Assembly: GCF_038002225.1 (NCBI RefSeq) | Contig: NZ_JBBOCA010000001.1 | Coordinates: 6,386,001 to 6,450,000 of the forward strand | Origin: Paenibacillus sp. FSL R7-0204 | Lineage (GTDB): Bacteria > Bacillota > Bacilli > Paenibacillales > Paenibacillaceae | DNA: 64,000 nucleotides | Direction of reading: 5' to 3' | In this document: positions 26,182-34,912 of the stretch, piece by piece | Position numbering within the stretch: the stretch's first letter is position 1 | How the letters are laid out: each line of letters begins with the position of its first letter | Position numbers and translations under genes: made by a program | The notes under the pieces: generated by a model | The model's input: the letters and a program-made list of their open reading frames with translations, nothing else | The model's database searches: none | Told to the model about the DNA's origin: nothing

Positions 26182-29100
26182 TTAGGGGGCCGAACCGAAA
26201 ATCCAATATTTGTTATACCAAACCGCTAACATAAATGGTGTCAGCCGAAGTTGTCTAACTTCTTGCCTAAAACAATCGGGATCGTCGGTATCTTCGATCA
26301 TTTCTTTTTCCTCTGTATCAATTTCTAACGATTGATATTTGACCTTGTAATTATAATTTATCTGAACTGTATAGCAATCCAGGTCAATAACAGCTGTTTT
26401 ATGAATTCTTTTCATCATTTCATTAAACTCAATTCCATTAAATTCAATTTCCTTAGCATTCCAACCATCTATATCATAGTAATCATTGCAACAGACAAAT
26501 ATAGGTAATCTTAACCCATTGTATTCAACTAATTTTATACGAAATGGTAACGCATTAAGACCCTCATATCCACATTCTGCAGAAAAGCTGCATTTATAAC
26601 CATAACCGAACAATGTGGTATTAAAGTCCTTAATAAATCGGAGTATCTGGTGGTTTAATTCGTCCTCACTCATTGAAGCAAAATTGGACGCTTGATCACA
26701 TAAGAAACTCCACTCATTTTGTTTGATCCGAGGGAAAGGCTTATAGTGATAGGGATATTGATCTAGAAGAGACACCCTTGCTTTTTGTTCCGATAATAAA
26801 GTCAATTTGCCAGCATTTTTTCCAGTAACCCAGTATTCGAGAATTGAACATATATTTTTTTTATCTCGTTTTGAGCAAAGAACATAGAGTTCCGTAATAT
26901 CATACTCCATCAATTGCTCGATACAATTCAGTGTTAATAACTGTGAAATGTTATGGTTTGTAAATCCGATAAGACAGGATGATTCTTTCTTAACATCCAC
27001 AAAATATATATTGCTAACTTTATCGTATAAAATTTCTGGTTCAATTGGGAGTATTTTAGCAAGATCTTCCGGCGTAAATAATTCAAAGGTATCCAAAGAA
27101 CCTGGACGAATTCCGAGTTTGCTACACAATATATTAATGTCCAGCTCTTTCAGTAATTCCGGACGCAATTTCGATAAAGAAGTCAGTACATCTTTATTAT
27201 TTTCTTGACCAAATAGTAACGATAGATCAACTACATGATTCCAGTCTTGGGGCAACTCATAATTTCTTGGTAATGTATAATAACTAGAATTAAGCTCCTT
27301 AAGCTCTTTAATTTTCAATGAAAGATGGTATCCTTGTAAAACTTCAAATGAATTTGCATGTTGAAATAATTCATTTAGTCTACGATCAAATGGTAGAATG
27401 CTGTTGAAATATTGCTTAATAAAGAATTGCGAAATAAGATAATGTGATTCGCTCCACCTACGGATTAAGTCTATCACTTCAAATAAATCAGAAATTCCTT
27501 TAGGGAAGTTAAATTCATGAAGGCTCCACTCTTTACTATCAACTATCAATTTATTAGGTTCCTCAAATTTGAGTTCCATACTAAGTTCCTTGATGATCTG
27601 CAGCAAAGTGTTGAGTTCTTGTTTTGTATTTATCGAATCTTTCTTATTAAACTCACCAAGTGACTCTAACTTTTCCCATTTTTTATATTCTGATAGCTCT
27701 GAAACAGGTTGAGCATAATATTCAAACAAGTAATAAAATGCAGTTATTTTGTCCTTAAAAGTTTGTTGTCTAATGTAATTATCTTCATGGTTATTTGCTT
27801 TGTTAGAATTATATTCAATTCTAAAATTATATTTATAAGCCGTAGGTTCCTTTATTCCACGCTCATAAAAATATATCACATACTCGTATGTTACCTGACG
27901 ATACCCATGATACGGGTAATCGCTTGGTCCCCGACGATATACTAAAAATGCATGGTCCCATTTTAATGTTTCCCAATTTCTATCAAAAAACCTTTTTTCG
28001 TCAATAGACTTAATTGTTCTTATCATTCTAGTCTGAGTCTTAACGACAGGAAAGGATTGGTTACCGACCTTAATTTCACTTTTACTCAAAAGTTCTTTAA
28101 TGATTTGTTCATTTCTTTCAGCATTAAATTTATACATAAAATTAAACATAAATTGAATCAGGTACGAATATGAGTAACGATTTTCCAATATATGATACAA
28201 TGTATTTTCATTAAAAACAGACTCATTCTGAATCATTTCTGATAAGTCTCTTACAATAAAAGACTCAATCAAACTTGGATCACGCAAACCTTTTCTATCC
28301 ACACTCACATATTCGTTAGGGACGCTTATGAAAAATGCAGAGTGCGAATCACCTTCTGTTAATTCATATGTAGAAAAGTAACGAAATTTTTCATTTTCCA
28401 TGTATTCACTTGAGTCTTTATTAATTCTTTGTGGAACAAGATATGAAATACCACTATCTAGTGAATCAAATGAGGTAAACACTAAGTATTCTTTTCCATC
28501 TATTTGGAGAGAACAACTATCTTCGGAATACAAGAATAAATAATTTTGTTTTATACCTGTATTCAATTGTACCGTTAAAGAAATTTTCTTTATGCCTCGA
28601 TTCGCAGCTTTTCTCAAAGCAAAGAAGAATTCGATTATATTTACATAATCCCCTTTCTTGATTAATAACTTCTCGAAATCAGTATGAATAGCATTAAATA
28701 AAGTACCTTCTAGTAATTTAAGTTGTATTGTAGTCGAAGTTTTATTCTCATTTGTAGACTCCACTTTAAATCTTTCGGGATTAATTGTGAGATATGTTTC
28801 TTTTAAAGAATTGGTTTTTCGTTCAATGCAAATATCGTACTTATTGTTTCCGTTAGTGCTTTGTAATACAATTTCATCGGTATGATAAAATACACCAAAC
28901 TTTGCTCCGATGCCAAATCGACCTTCATGTAGCCCCTTCTCTTTTTGACTCTTACCTAAATATAAGTATTTCAGTATACTATAATTGTCAAAACCTACTT
29001 CGTTATAGGATAAGGATATGATATTATACTGGGTTTCTTTGGAGAACGCTATTTCTATTTCTATTGTTTCATCTCCATACTTGCAGTCAAACGCATTTTG

Positions 29101-29397
29101 CAATAGTTCTTTTATTATAGAACGCTGACTGTATTCGCCGCGCACAGCTTGCTTCGTCGAATCAATAACGGAATAGACATCCAAAAACTCTTTACTGAAT
29201 GTGTCCCCATCTAGCAAGAGACTTTGGGTATAACGAATCAATTTCTCATCAAGTTCCGGTGATTCTTTCTTATTTAAATCCAATGTATTCATCTCAAATA
29301 AATCCATTAGAAGCACCCAACTTAGACTTCCAGGATCAGGGCTTATATATTGTTTATACAAACCTTTTAATTCTTCTTGCCATATCATCTTACTCAT
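26182..29397 (-). CDS. Large GHKL (Hsp90-like) ATPase, 3' end replaced by an IS
   Basis: About 1071 residues; ATG 29397 preferred, with ATG 29409 and 29388 also in frame. The N-terminal third carries GHKL motifs (numbered from 29409): N-box KELLQNAFD (Glu101, Asn105, Asp108), a degenerate G1 box NEVGFD (136-141) and G2 GRFGIGAK (163-170). The rest is large, helical and unrecognised. It overlaps the preceding SNF2-like gene, so the two are probably co-expressed and act together. GHKL ATPases of the MutL/MORC and Hsp90 type are known next to helicases and nucleases in predicted bacterial restriction systems. The last codons (GSAP and stop) come from the IS3 end, so the native C-terminus is missing. 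Confidence 0.8.
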   Translation of the reverse strand: MSKMIWQEELKGLYKQYISPDPGSLSWVLLMDLFEMNTLDLNKKESPELDEKLIRYTQSLLLDGDTFSKEFLDVYSVIDSTKQAVRGEYSQRSIIKELLQNAFDCKYGDETIEIEIAFSKETQYNIISLSYNEVGFDNYSILKYLYLGKSQKEKGLHEGRFGIGAKFGVFYHTDEIVLQSTNGNNKYDICIERKTNSLKETYLTINPERFKVESTNENKTSTTIQLKLLEGTLFNAIHTDFEKLLIKKGDYVNIIEFFFALRKAANRGIKKISLTVQLNTGIKQNYLFLYSEDSCSLQIDGKEYLVFTSFDSLDSGISYLVPQRINKDSSEYMENEKFRYFSTYELTEGDSHSAFFISVPNEYVSVDRKGLRDPSLIESFIVRDLSEMIQNESVFNENTLYHILENRYSYSYLIQFMFNFMYKFNAERNEQIIKELLSKSEIKVGNQSFPVVKTQTRMIRTIKSIDEKRFFDRNWETLKWDHAFLVYRRGPSDYPYHGYRQVTYEYVIYFYERGIKEPTAYKYNFRIEYNSNKANNHEDNYIRQQTFKDKITAFYYLFEYYAQPVSELSEYKKWEKLESLGEFNKKDSINTKQELNTLLQIIKELSMELKFEEPNKLIVDSKEWSLHEFNFPKGISDLFEVIDLIRRWSESHYLISQFFIKQYFNSILPFDRRLNELFQHANSFEVLQGYHLSLKIKELKELNSSYYTLPRNYELPQDWNHVVDLSLLFGQENNKDVLTSLSKLRPELLKELDINILCSKLGIRPGSLDTFELFTPEDLAKILPIEPEILYDKVSNIYFVDVKKESSCLIGFTNHNISQLLTLNCIEQLMEYDITELYVLCSKRDKKNICSILEYWVTGKNAGKLTLLSEQKARVSLLDQYPYHYKPFPRIKQNEWSFLCDQASNFASMSEDELNHQILRFIKDFNTTLFGYGYKCSFSAECGYEGLNALPFRIKLVEYNGLRLPIFVCCNDYYDIDGWNAKEIEFNGIEFNEMMKRIHKTAVIDLDCYTVQINYNYKVKYQSLEIDTEEKEMIEDTDDPDCFRQEVRQLRLTPFMLAVWYNKYWIFGSAP

Positions 29398-31567
29398 TCC
29401 GCCTTTCATTCCAACCAGTAATAAACTCGGAAAGATTCATGCTAATATATCGATTTTTGAGTAAATGTTTATAGATATTGATCAGGGTTGCTGAAAGAAA
29501 TATGCTATTCTCCTCTATGTTAATTAGAAGCTCACCTAATTTTTTGAAATTTACATTATTGTTCTCGCAAATTTCTCCACATTCCAGTTGAAAGCTTTTA
29601 AGTTCATCTTGAATTCGCTTCACTTCTGAATAAAGTTTGGTCATTTCCTCATTTGGATTAGGAACAATTTTTTTTGCCAGATCCTTAAGAGTAATGGGTA
29701 CTATGTTTTCTAGGTCGTCTTTATAAAAAATCGCATTATCAGTCTTAATTTTTCTTTGAGCCCCAATGGCTTCAACAAACTCTGATATTGTCATTTCATT
29801 ATTTAAAAACATTTGACATAAGTTATTGTTACATAACACCACAGCTAATGATTTTAAGTACTGATTTTGCATGTGACTCATTATTTCAACAAAGGTTACT
29901 TGTGAATCGGAATCCCTTGTTTTAATAATTTCTTGATAAAAAAGTTGGCATTGAAAAGTATAATCTTCATTGACTCCAAGAACTTCTTCAATGTAAGCGT
30001 ACATCGCTTCTTGTGAAATATCCCAATCCACATTATATTTCTTCTCAATATCAAGAAATGTTTTAACGAAAGCAAATCGCAAAGCGACTACATTAATGTC
30101 ATTGCTAATGATATCAATAATTGTATTCTTGGAGGGAATGGTGTCCAAAATACTCCAAACTAATTTTGTCACACAAAGATTAATAAATGCACTGTCAAGC
30201 GCAGCATATTCCACATTATTAGGCTGCTCTTCACAAAAGTAAACCATATGCAAGTCATAATGATCTTGACCAGTAATACGATCAATTCTACCAAATCGTT
30301 GTTCTATATCAGCGGGCGTAAACGGTAACTCATAGTTAACAATATGATTAAAAGTTGGCAAGTTTAGGCCCACCGTCGCTAACTTATCTATGATTACAAG
30401 AAACCTGACATTTTCATATTCACCAAGATTGGTTTTCATCTTGCCAATTCTGGCGAGAACTTGCTTTCGTTCTCCAATCTCATGTGTATCCCCTGTCATG
30501 CCAAGTACTCCGTCTTTACCAAATTCCTTTCGAAGCGCAGCACAAATATATTCCACTGTAGCCTTTCGGGTACAGAATATAACTGCCTTCTCATTACTTT
30601 TCACTTTATCTTTTAGGTATATAAGACATTCACTCAACTTAGGGTCAATATCTATACTATTACGGAAAACCAATTGATGAATATTCCCGATAGCTTGGTA
30701 ATAACCAAACCCATAATATCCTTTTAAATGTTCCGTAATGGCTTTCCAATTTTCATGATTAATATTGTATGTCAGTCTATGAATGACCCTGTTTTTAAAA
30801 TAACGGGCATCAGAGTCAATTTGTTCTCCTACAACATTTGCTTTGCATAGACGAATTATTTCTTTAAAATTTCGAGAAAACGGATTTTGGGGATCGAGAG
30901 ATAATAACTTTAAGCCAAGATATTCCTTGGAATTATCAAGCGTTGGCAAAACCCGTCCTTTCTCCTTTTTCAATAGAGTGGCAACAAGCTCTAACTCAGT
31001 TTCTAATTCATCTATTGCATTTTTTATAGGTGTCGCACTTAAAAAAAGAACCTTTTTTGCAGAATAGTTTTTCCTGATAGTCTGGAAACGAGAAGATGAG
31101 GTTCCTTTAAATTCGTGAGCCTCATCAATAATAATTAGATCCCACCATGAATCACTTGATTGTTCAGTCACCTCATTTTCCTGTGCTAATTTATTTAACC
31201 CTTCATTCGGCCTAGACGCTTTCGTACTTGCATCTGAACCTGTAATAAGTAGATTAGCTATACGAGGGTCACAGCTAAAAAGAGAACCCTTGATTCCCTC
31301 AACAATCTTAAAATCAAATCCAAATTTTTGTAAAAGTTCAATGTACCAATTGTATGTAATGCTTTTAGGACAAATTATCAATATTCTTGCTTTAGGGTTA
31401 TCTTTAATGATGTTCCAAATAGCTAGTCCAGTTTGAATTGTTTTCCCTGAACCAACCTCATCAAATATATATGCAAAGCCGTTTCTCTCCAATCTTGTTA
31501 TTACGGCATATTGTAGAGGCATTAATTCAATTTCTGATAAGGGCATAAGTGTACTTCCAGTTCGCAT
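29390..31567 (-). CDS. SNF2-like superfamily 2 helicase
   Basis: 725 residues, ATG with TAGGAGGAACTT just upstream. Motif I is DEVGSGKT (36-43), motif II IIDEAH (about 146-151) and motif III SATP (177-180). The C-terminal RecA lobe has GLNLPTFNHIVNYELP and QRFGRIDRITGQ. Such enzymes translocate along DNA using ATP; SNF2/RapA-type members appear in several defence systems. It is coupled to the GHKL gene downstream (20-base overlap) and follows mcrC by about 80 bases that contain an inverted repeat. Base composition is more AT-rich than mcrBC, hinting at separate ancestry of the SNF2/GHKL pair. Confidence 0.88.
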   Translation of the reverse strand: MRTGSTLMPLSEIELMPLQYAVITRLERNGFAYIFDEVGSGKTIQTGLAIWNIIKDNPKARILIICPKSITYNWYIELLQKFGFDFKIVEGIKGSLFSCDPRIANLLITGSDASTKASRPNEGLNKLAQENEVTEQSSDSWWDLIIIDEAHEFKGTSSSRFQTIRKNYSAKKVLFLSATPIKNAIDELETELELVATLLKKEKGRVLPTLDNSKEYLGLKLLSLDPQNPFSRNFKEIIRLCKANVVGEQIDSDARYFKNRVIHRLTYNINHENWKAITEHLKGYYGFGYYQAIGNIHQLVFRNSIDIDPKLSECLIYLKDKVKSNEKAVIFCTRKATVEYICAALRKEFGKDGVLGMTGDTHEIGERKQVLARIGKMKTNLGEYENVRFLVIIDKLATVGLNLPTFNHIVNYELPFTPADIEQRFGRIDRITGQDHYDLHMVYFCEEQPNNVEYAALDSAFINLCVTKLVWSILDTIPSKNTIIDIISNDINVVALRFAFVKTFLDIEKKYNVDWDISQEAMYAYIEEVLGVNEDYTFQCQLFYQEIIKTRDSDSQVTFVEIMSHMQNQYLKSLAVVLCNNNLCQMFLNNEMTISEFVEAIGAQRKIKTDNAIFYKDDLENIVPITLKDLAKKIVPNPNEEMTKLYSEVKRIQDELKSFQLECGEICENNNVNFKKLGELLINIEENSIFLSATLINIYKHLLKNRYISMNLSEFITGWNERRNE

Positions 31568-31604
31568 AAGTTCCTCCTACGCAGATAATTTCGAGTTTAT
31601 TTAC

Positions 31605-31646
31605 GTGGTGGAAGCTTAGTCACTCATTTAAAAGGTCTTCCACCAC
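31605..31646. repeat. 10-bp inverted repeat between mcrC and the SNF2-like gene
   Basis: GTGGTGGAAG (31605-31614) and CTTCCACCAC (31637-31646), 22-base loop, no U-run. It may partially terminate or process the transcript, setting different levels for mcrBC and the SNF2/GHKL pair. Confidence 0.5.
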
Positions 31647-31648
31647 TT

Positions 31649-33025
31649 TTACTGAAACTCTGGTATCTTAGTTATTTTCACTCCAATTAGTTCACGTATT
31701 CCCTCACAAATTTTTTCTTCAGACAGGGTCAATCCTTTAGTCGACTCTCCCTCGCTTAGTTCTCCGTTCACCCCATAAAAATACAGATCGCTTCTCTGTT
31801 GAAAGGAACCCCAAGGATTCCCCATCTGATATTGACCAATTTTAGCTTCACTTTCATCAGGATACACTAGAACTCCTGGAACAGTATGGCCCAGACTAGA
31901 AAAGGCATCCATATACGCATGAATTTGATAAAGGTCATTTCGCTCCAAACCGGTTGGCTTGGATAGACTTGCAAACGTATGCTTATATTTAGCGTCCACG
32001 ACGACAAGTACTTGTTTTGATAAGGAATTCCTCAATAAAATATCCGGCTTCAAGGCTGCTAATTTGTGCCCATACATGTTTTGAAACAGGTGCCCAGATG
32101 CATCTCTCTCCCGCCCGGTATGGACAACTTCAACTCCTGCGACAGTAGTTTTTAACAAATGGTACACATATAATTCCCAAATCTCAGCCATATCTAGCAA
32201 TGTTCCTGTTATCTCTTGGGTTCCTGTCGAAGTAGCACTGATCGATTTCTGCTGTAATATTCTCAACGATAATTCTACGACTGAACGATATGACTCCAGG
32301 ATTGGAGTATATTTTATCTGAGGTAGTTTATTTGCCGCAGTGAAGTTCGATAAGCTGCTTGATGATGTTTGAAGTAGAAGCCCGATAATCTCCCTTCCTT
32401 TATCAGAAAGCCAAGTGCGGTCCTCACCATGACCCAGCTCTTTCTTAATTTTGCGGTAAGCTTTACTGAGAACATTGGAAATAGCAGGATGAATGACTTT
32501 GGTTCTAGATAAACTCACGAGACGATTTGTCCCTTTCCCTACCTCAAGTGCGGTTTCCATTACTTTCATACGACCGCGCAGTGAAGACAGTTTCAAAGTT
32601 TCCTCTATGCGGGTATAAGGTAGACCGTGCTTGCTTCCACGCATAAGCTGCTCACCCCAAATTCGAGCAATCAGCTCCCACAACCACATGTTAGATCCAC
32701 GATAAGATCCGTTGCTCTGAATCATACGTACTCCCCAAATCTTACTGATCCAGCGATCGAATGAGCTTTCATAACGAGGTATGATTCGCAGCGTTCTCCC
32801 CTTGTAGCTGATCTCCCCCACATAACGTCCCGCATACCATTGTCCATTGCGGAATTCGATCATCGGCTCTTCATCAGCTATTTTCCCAGTAAGACGAAGG
32901 GTGAAACGTTCTTTGTCCAGATTACTGCATAAATCCTGTATCCATAGCTTCTCATCGTTATGTCTCAGCTTGATCTCAGACAAATCTTTCGCAATAATTT
33001 CTATATTTCCCTGTGAAGTTCTCAT
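31649..33025 (-). CDS. mcrC: McrC nuclease subunit of an McrBC system
   Basis: 458 residues from ATG 33025, which overlaps the mcrB stop (ATGA); the longer open frame to 33178 only shadows mcrB. An N-terminal beta-rich region contains YVGEISYKGRTLRIIPRYESSFD, typical of 5-methylcytosine restriction McrC. The C-terminal PD-(D/E)XK core is LKPDILLRN ... VLVVVDAKYKHTF. McrC joins McrB hexamers and cleaves DNA with modified cytosines in known systems. Confidence 0.92.
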   Translation of the reverse strand: MRTSQGNIEIIAKDLSEIKLRHNDEKLWIQDLCSNLDKERFTLRLTGKIADEEPMIEFRNGQWYAGRYVGEISYKGRTLRIIPRYESSFDRWISKIWGVRMIQSNGSYRGSNMWLWELIARIWGEQLMRGSKHGLPYTRIEETLKLSSLRGRMKVMETALEVGKGTNRLVSLSRTKVIHPAISNVLSKAYRKIKKELGHGEDRTWLSDKGREIIGLLLQTSSSSLSNFTAANKLPQIKYTPILESYRSVVELSLRILQQKSISATSTGTQEITGTLLDMAEIWELYVYHLLKTTVAGVEVVHTGRERDASGHLFQNMYGHKLAALKPDILLRNSLSKQVLVVVDAKYKHTFASLSKPTGLERNDLYQIHAYMDAFSSLGHTVPGVLVYPDESEAKIGQYQMGNPWGSFQQRSDLYFYGVNGELSEGESTKGLTLSEEKICEGIRELIGVKITKIPEFQ

Positions 33026-34815
33026 TCTTGCCCTTTTAAGAATATGTCTTTCGCCTGTTGCATTAACAACTTTCTTTCGTATGCATCTGCTCCAGACAGA
33101 TATTGCTCCAATAATGGAGCTAGCGAATAATTCCACAACCCAGAAATTGGTCCACGGCCCTGCCCTTTTCGATTCCATAAAACCTGCTGAACTCCGGGTT
33201 GAGAATAAATGTACTTCTGTGCAAAAGAAACAACATCACTGAAATAAGTATGACCAATGACATAGAGAGGTCCCATGAGTTCATGATTCGCTATTAATGT
33301 ATTTATCCGGACGCACCGATCTGCGAGTACTTCAAACTCCTCCTCTACTCGACTCCATTGTCGGGGTTTACCATACTTTTGCGGCCATCGTTCCCATTTT
33401 GTTTTCACCAAGGATATTAAGTCTTCACGTTCAAACCCCCGGAAAAACCATAAAAATCTGCGGCGAAGTGCAAAATCAACTTGTTCCAGCGATTGGTCAA
33501 TCAGATTCATGGTCCCAATAATATAAAGATTGTCAGGTACGGCAAGCGAAAATGGGTTCCCATCCTGTCCAGCCAGCAGCACTTCACTTTCCCGATCTTC
33601 CAGCAAGGAGAAACATTCCCCCAGCACCCTACTTAAATCCGCACGGTTCATCTCATCCAGAATGAAGACAAAAGGCAGGCCTTTACCTATTCCGTTTTCC
33701 GCTACCTTCACATCTTCAAGGACTTGCAGGAATACACCATTTTTGTAAACGGTCCGATTCTGTTCAAGCTGCATTCCTCGAATGAAATCTTCATAGCCAT
33801 AGCCGGGATGGAATTGTACACGCCGAACCCTCTGCTGCACCAGTTCATCTATGTTATTCTGATTCTTAAAAAATTTCCCCGCTCCCCACTGACGCAATGT
33901 CTCCTGCCGAATAAAACGCTTTGCTAATTCTTTCGCTTCATGGGTTTTCCCGGTTCCTGGAGGCCCATATATAACAATTTGCTTTTTGATTTCTAAACCT
34001 TGAATCGGAAGCACATCTGTTTCATGATCACCATAATCCCAACACTCCATGAGAGGACTTCGATAAAAATCAAGATCCGTCTCACAGAGAATATCACTTA
34101 ATTGTTTTCTAATTGCTAGGATACGCTCATCTACATCTACAGGGATAGAATCCTCATCCAGCATATCCAAGAAAGCCTCGCCTATTTGTTGTTTATGACT
34201 AGCACTCGCCATTCGCTCATACAGGTCAGGATAAAACAGATGCAAAAGAATATGGCGGGAGAGTGGATTCCCTTCTTCCTTAAGTTTATCTAACAAACCG
34301 CGAACTTTTAGATGGTCTGCTGCAAGTTCTTTCCTCTCTTCTTCTGACATTTGCAGCACAGTATCAGCAAATATTGCTATGTATCGTATCTCATTATAGC
34401 GTCTTGTATTGTAGGCTATTCCCGGTCCACCGATACCATGTTCAAGAGCATTTAGAGCATTATTCTGATCATCAAGCATTAGGTTCGCAAAGGAGGCTAT
34501 TGTCTTTAGCAGTTCCTTCTTCCTACGGTAGGTTATGCTGGATGGGAAAAGCAGATACAAGTAGACCAGTTCACATGCGAGCTGCACAACCTCAGGTTTC
34601 TGGCCGCTAAGCTGACCCTTCAATTTCGTTTCGAATGCTTCTGTTGATTCATCGATATTATCTATGAAACAAGCTCTAAATGCGTTCAAATTATCAGTAG
34701 TCCAAATCTCCTCCGATGTCCAAAGCAAAGATGACCCATCCATAAGACTCTTTTCTATCCATTGATTCGCGTAACAGTAGACAGCTGAAGTATCCCATTC
34801 TTTAAATCTTGCCAT
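33022..34815 (-). CDS. mcrB: McrB-like AAA+ GTPase
   Basis: 597 residues. Walker A is GPPGTGKT (284-291) and Walker B FVFILDEMNRAD. The McrB-specific IIGTMNLIDQSLEQVD is a variant of the MNxxDRS guanine-specificity motif with Gln for Arg. It is followed by the arginine region LRRRFLWF. The N-terminal 270 residues, which would recognise the DNA target, are not a family I recognise. They contain no obvious SRA or EVE pattern, so the target modification is unknown. It starts about 100 bases after the second helicase, with GAGAGGACT upstream. Confidence 0.92.
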   Translation of the reverse strand: MARFKEWDTSAVYCYANQWIEKSLMDGSSLLWTSEEIWTTDNLNAFRACFIDNIDESTEAFETKLKGQLSGQKPEVVQLACELVYLYLLFPSSITYRRKKELLKTIASFANLMLDDQNNALNALEHGIGGPGIAYNTRRYNEIRYIAIFADTVLQMSEEERKELAADHLKVRGLLDKLKEEGNPLSRHILLHLFYPDLYERMASASHKQQIGEAFLDMLDEDSIPVDVDERILAIRKQLSDILCETDLDFYRSPLMECWDYGDHETDVLPIQGLEIKKQIVIYGPPGTGKTHEAKELAKRFIRQETLRQWGAGKFFKNQNNIDELVQQRVRRVQFHPGYGYEDFIRGMQLEQNRTVYKNGVFLQVLEDVKVAENGIGKGLPFVFILDEMNRADLSRVLGECFSLLEDRESEVLLAGQDGNPFSLAVPDNLYIIGTMNLIDQSLEQVDFALRRRFLWFFRGFEREDLISLVKTKWERWPQKYGKPRQWSRVEEEFEVLADRCVRINTLIANHELMGPLYVIGHTYFSDVVSFAQKYIYSQPGVQQVLWNRKGQGRGPISGLWNYSLAPLLEQYLSGADAYERKLLMQQAKDIFLKGQE

Positions 34816-34912
34816 AATTTTTTAGTCCTCTCAGATTTGTAATTTCAGTTAATCAATTTAACCATTCATTTCAATTGCACAAATGCCTTAATTCTCGATC
34901 TCTAAATAACTC

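Larger units (their letters stand above)
24813..26190 (+). mobile_element. IS3-family insertion sequence, intact
   Basis: The ends share GCCCCCTAAT followed by related GTGGAGAC/TGGAGAC tracts (left from 24813, right inverted to 26190). It carries overlapping orfA and orfB. No short direct repeat is visible: TAA precedes the left end and CGA follows the right. That suggests an adjacent deletion or recombination after insertion. Its right end provides the stop codon of the GHKL gene. Confidence 0.85.
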
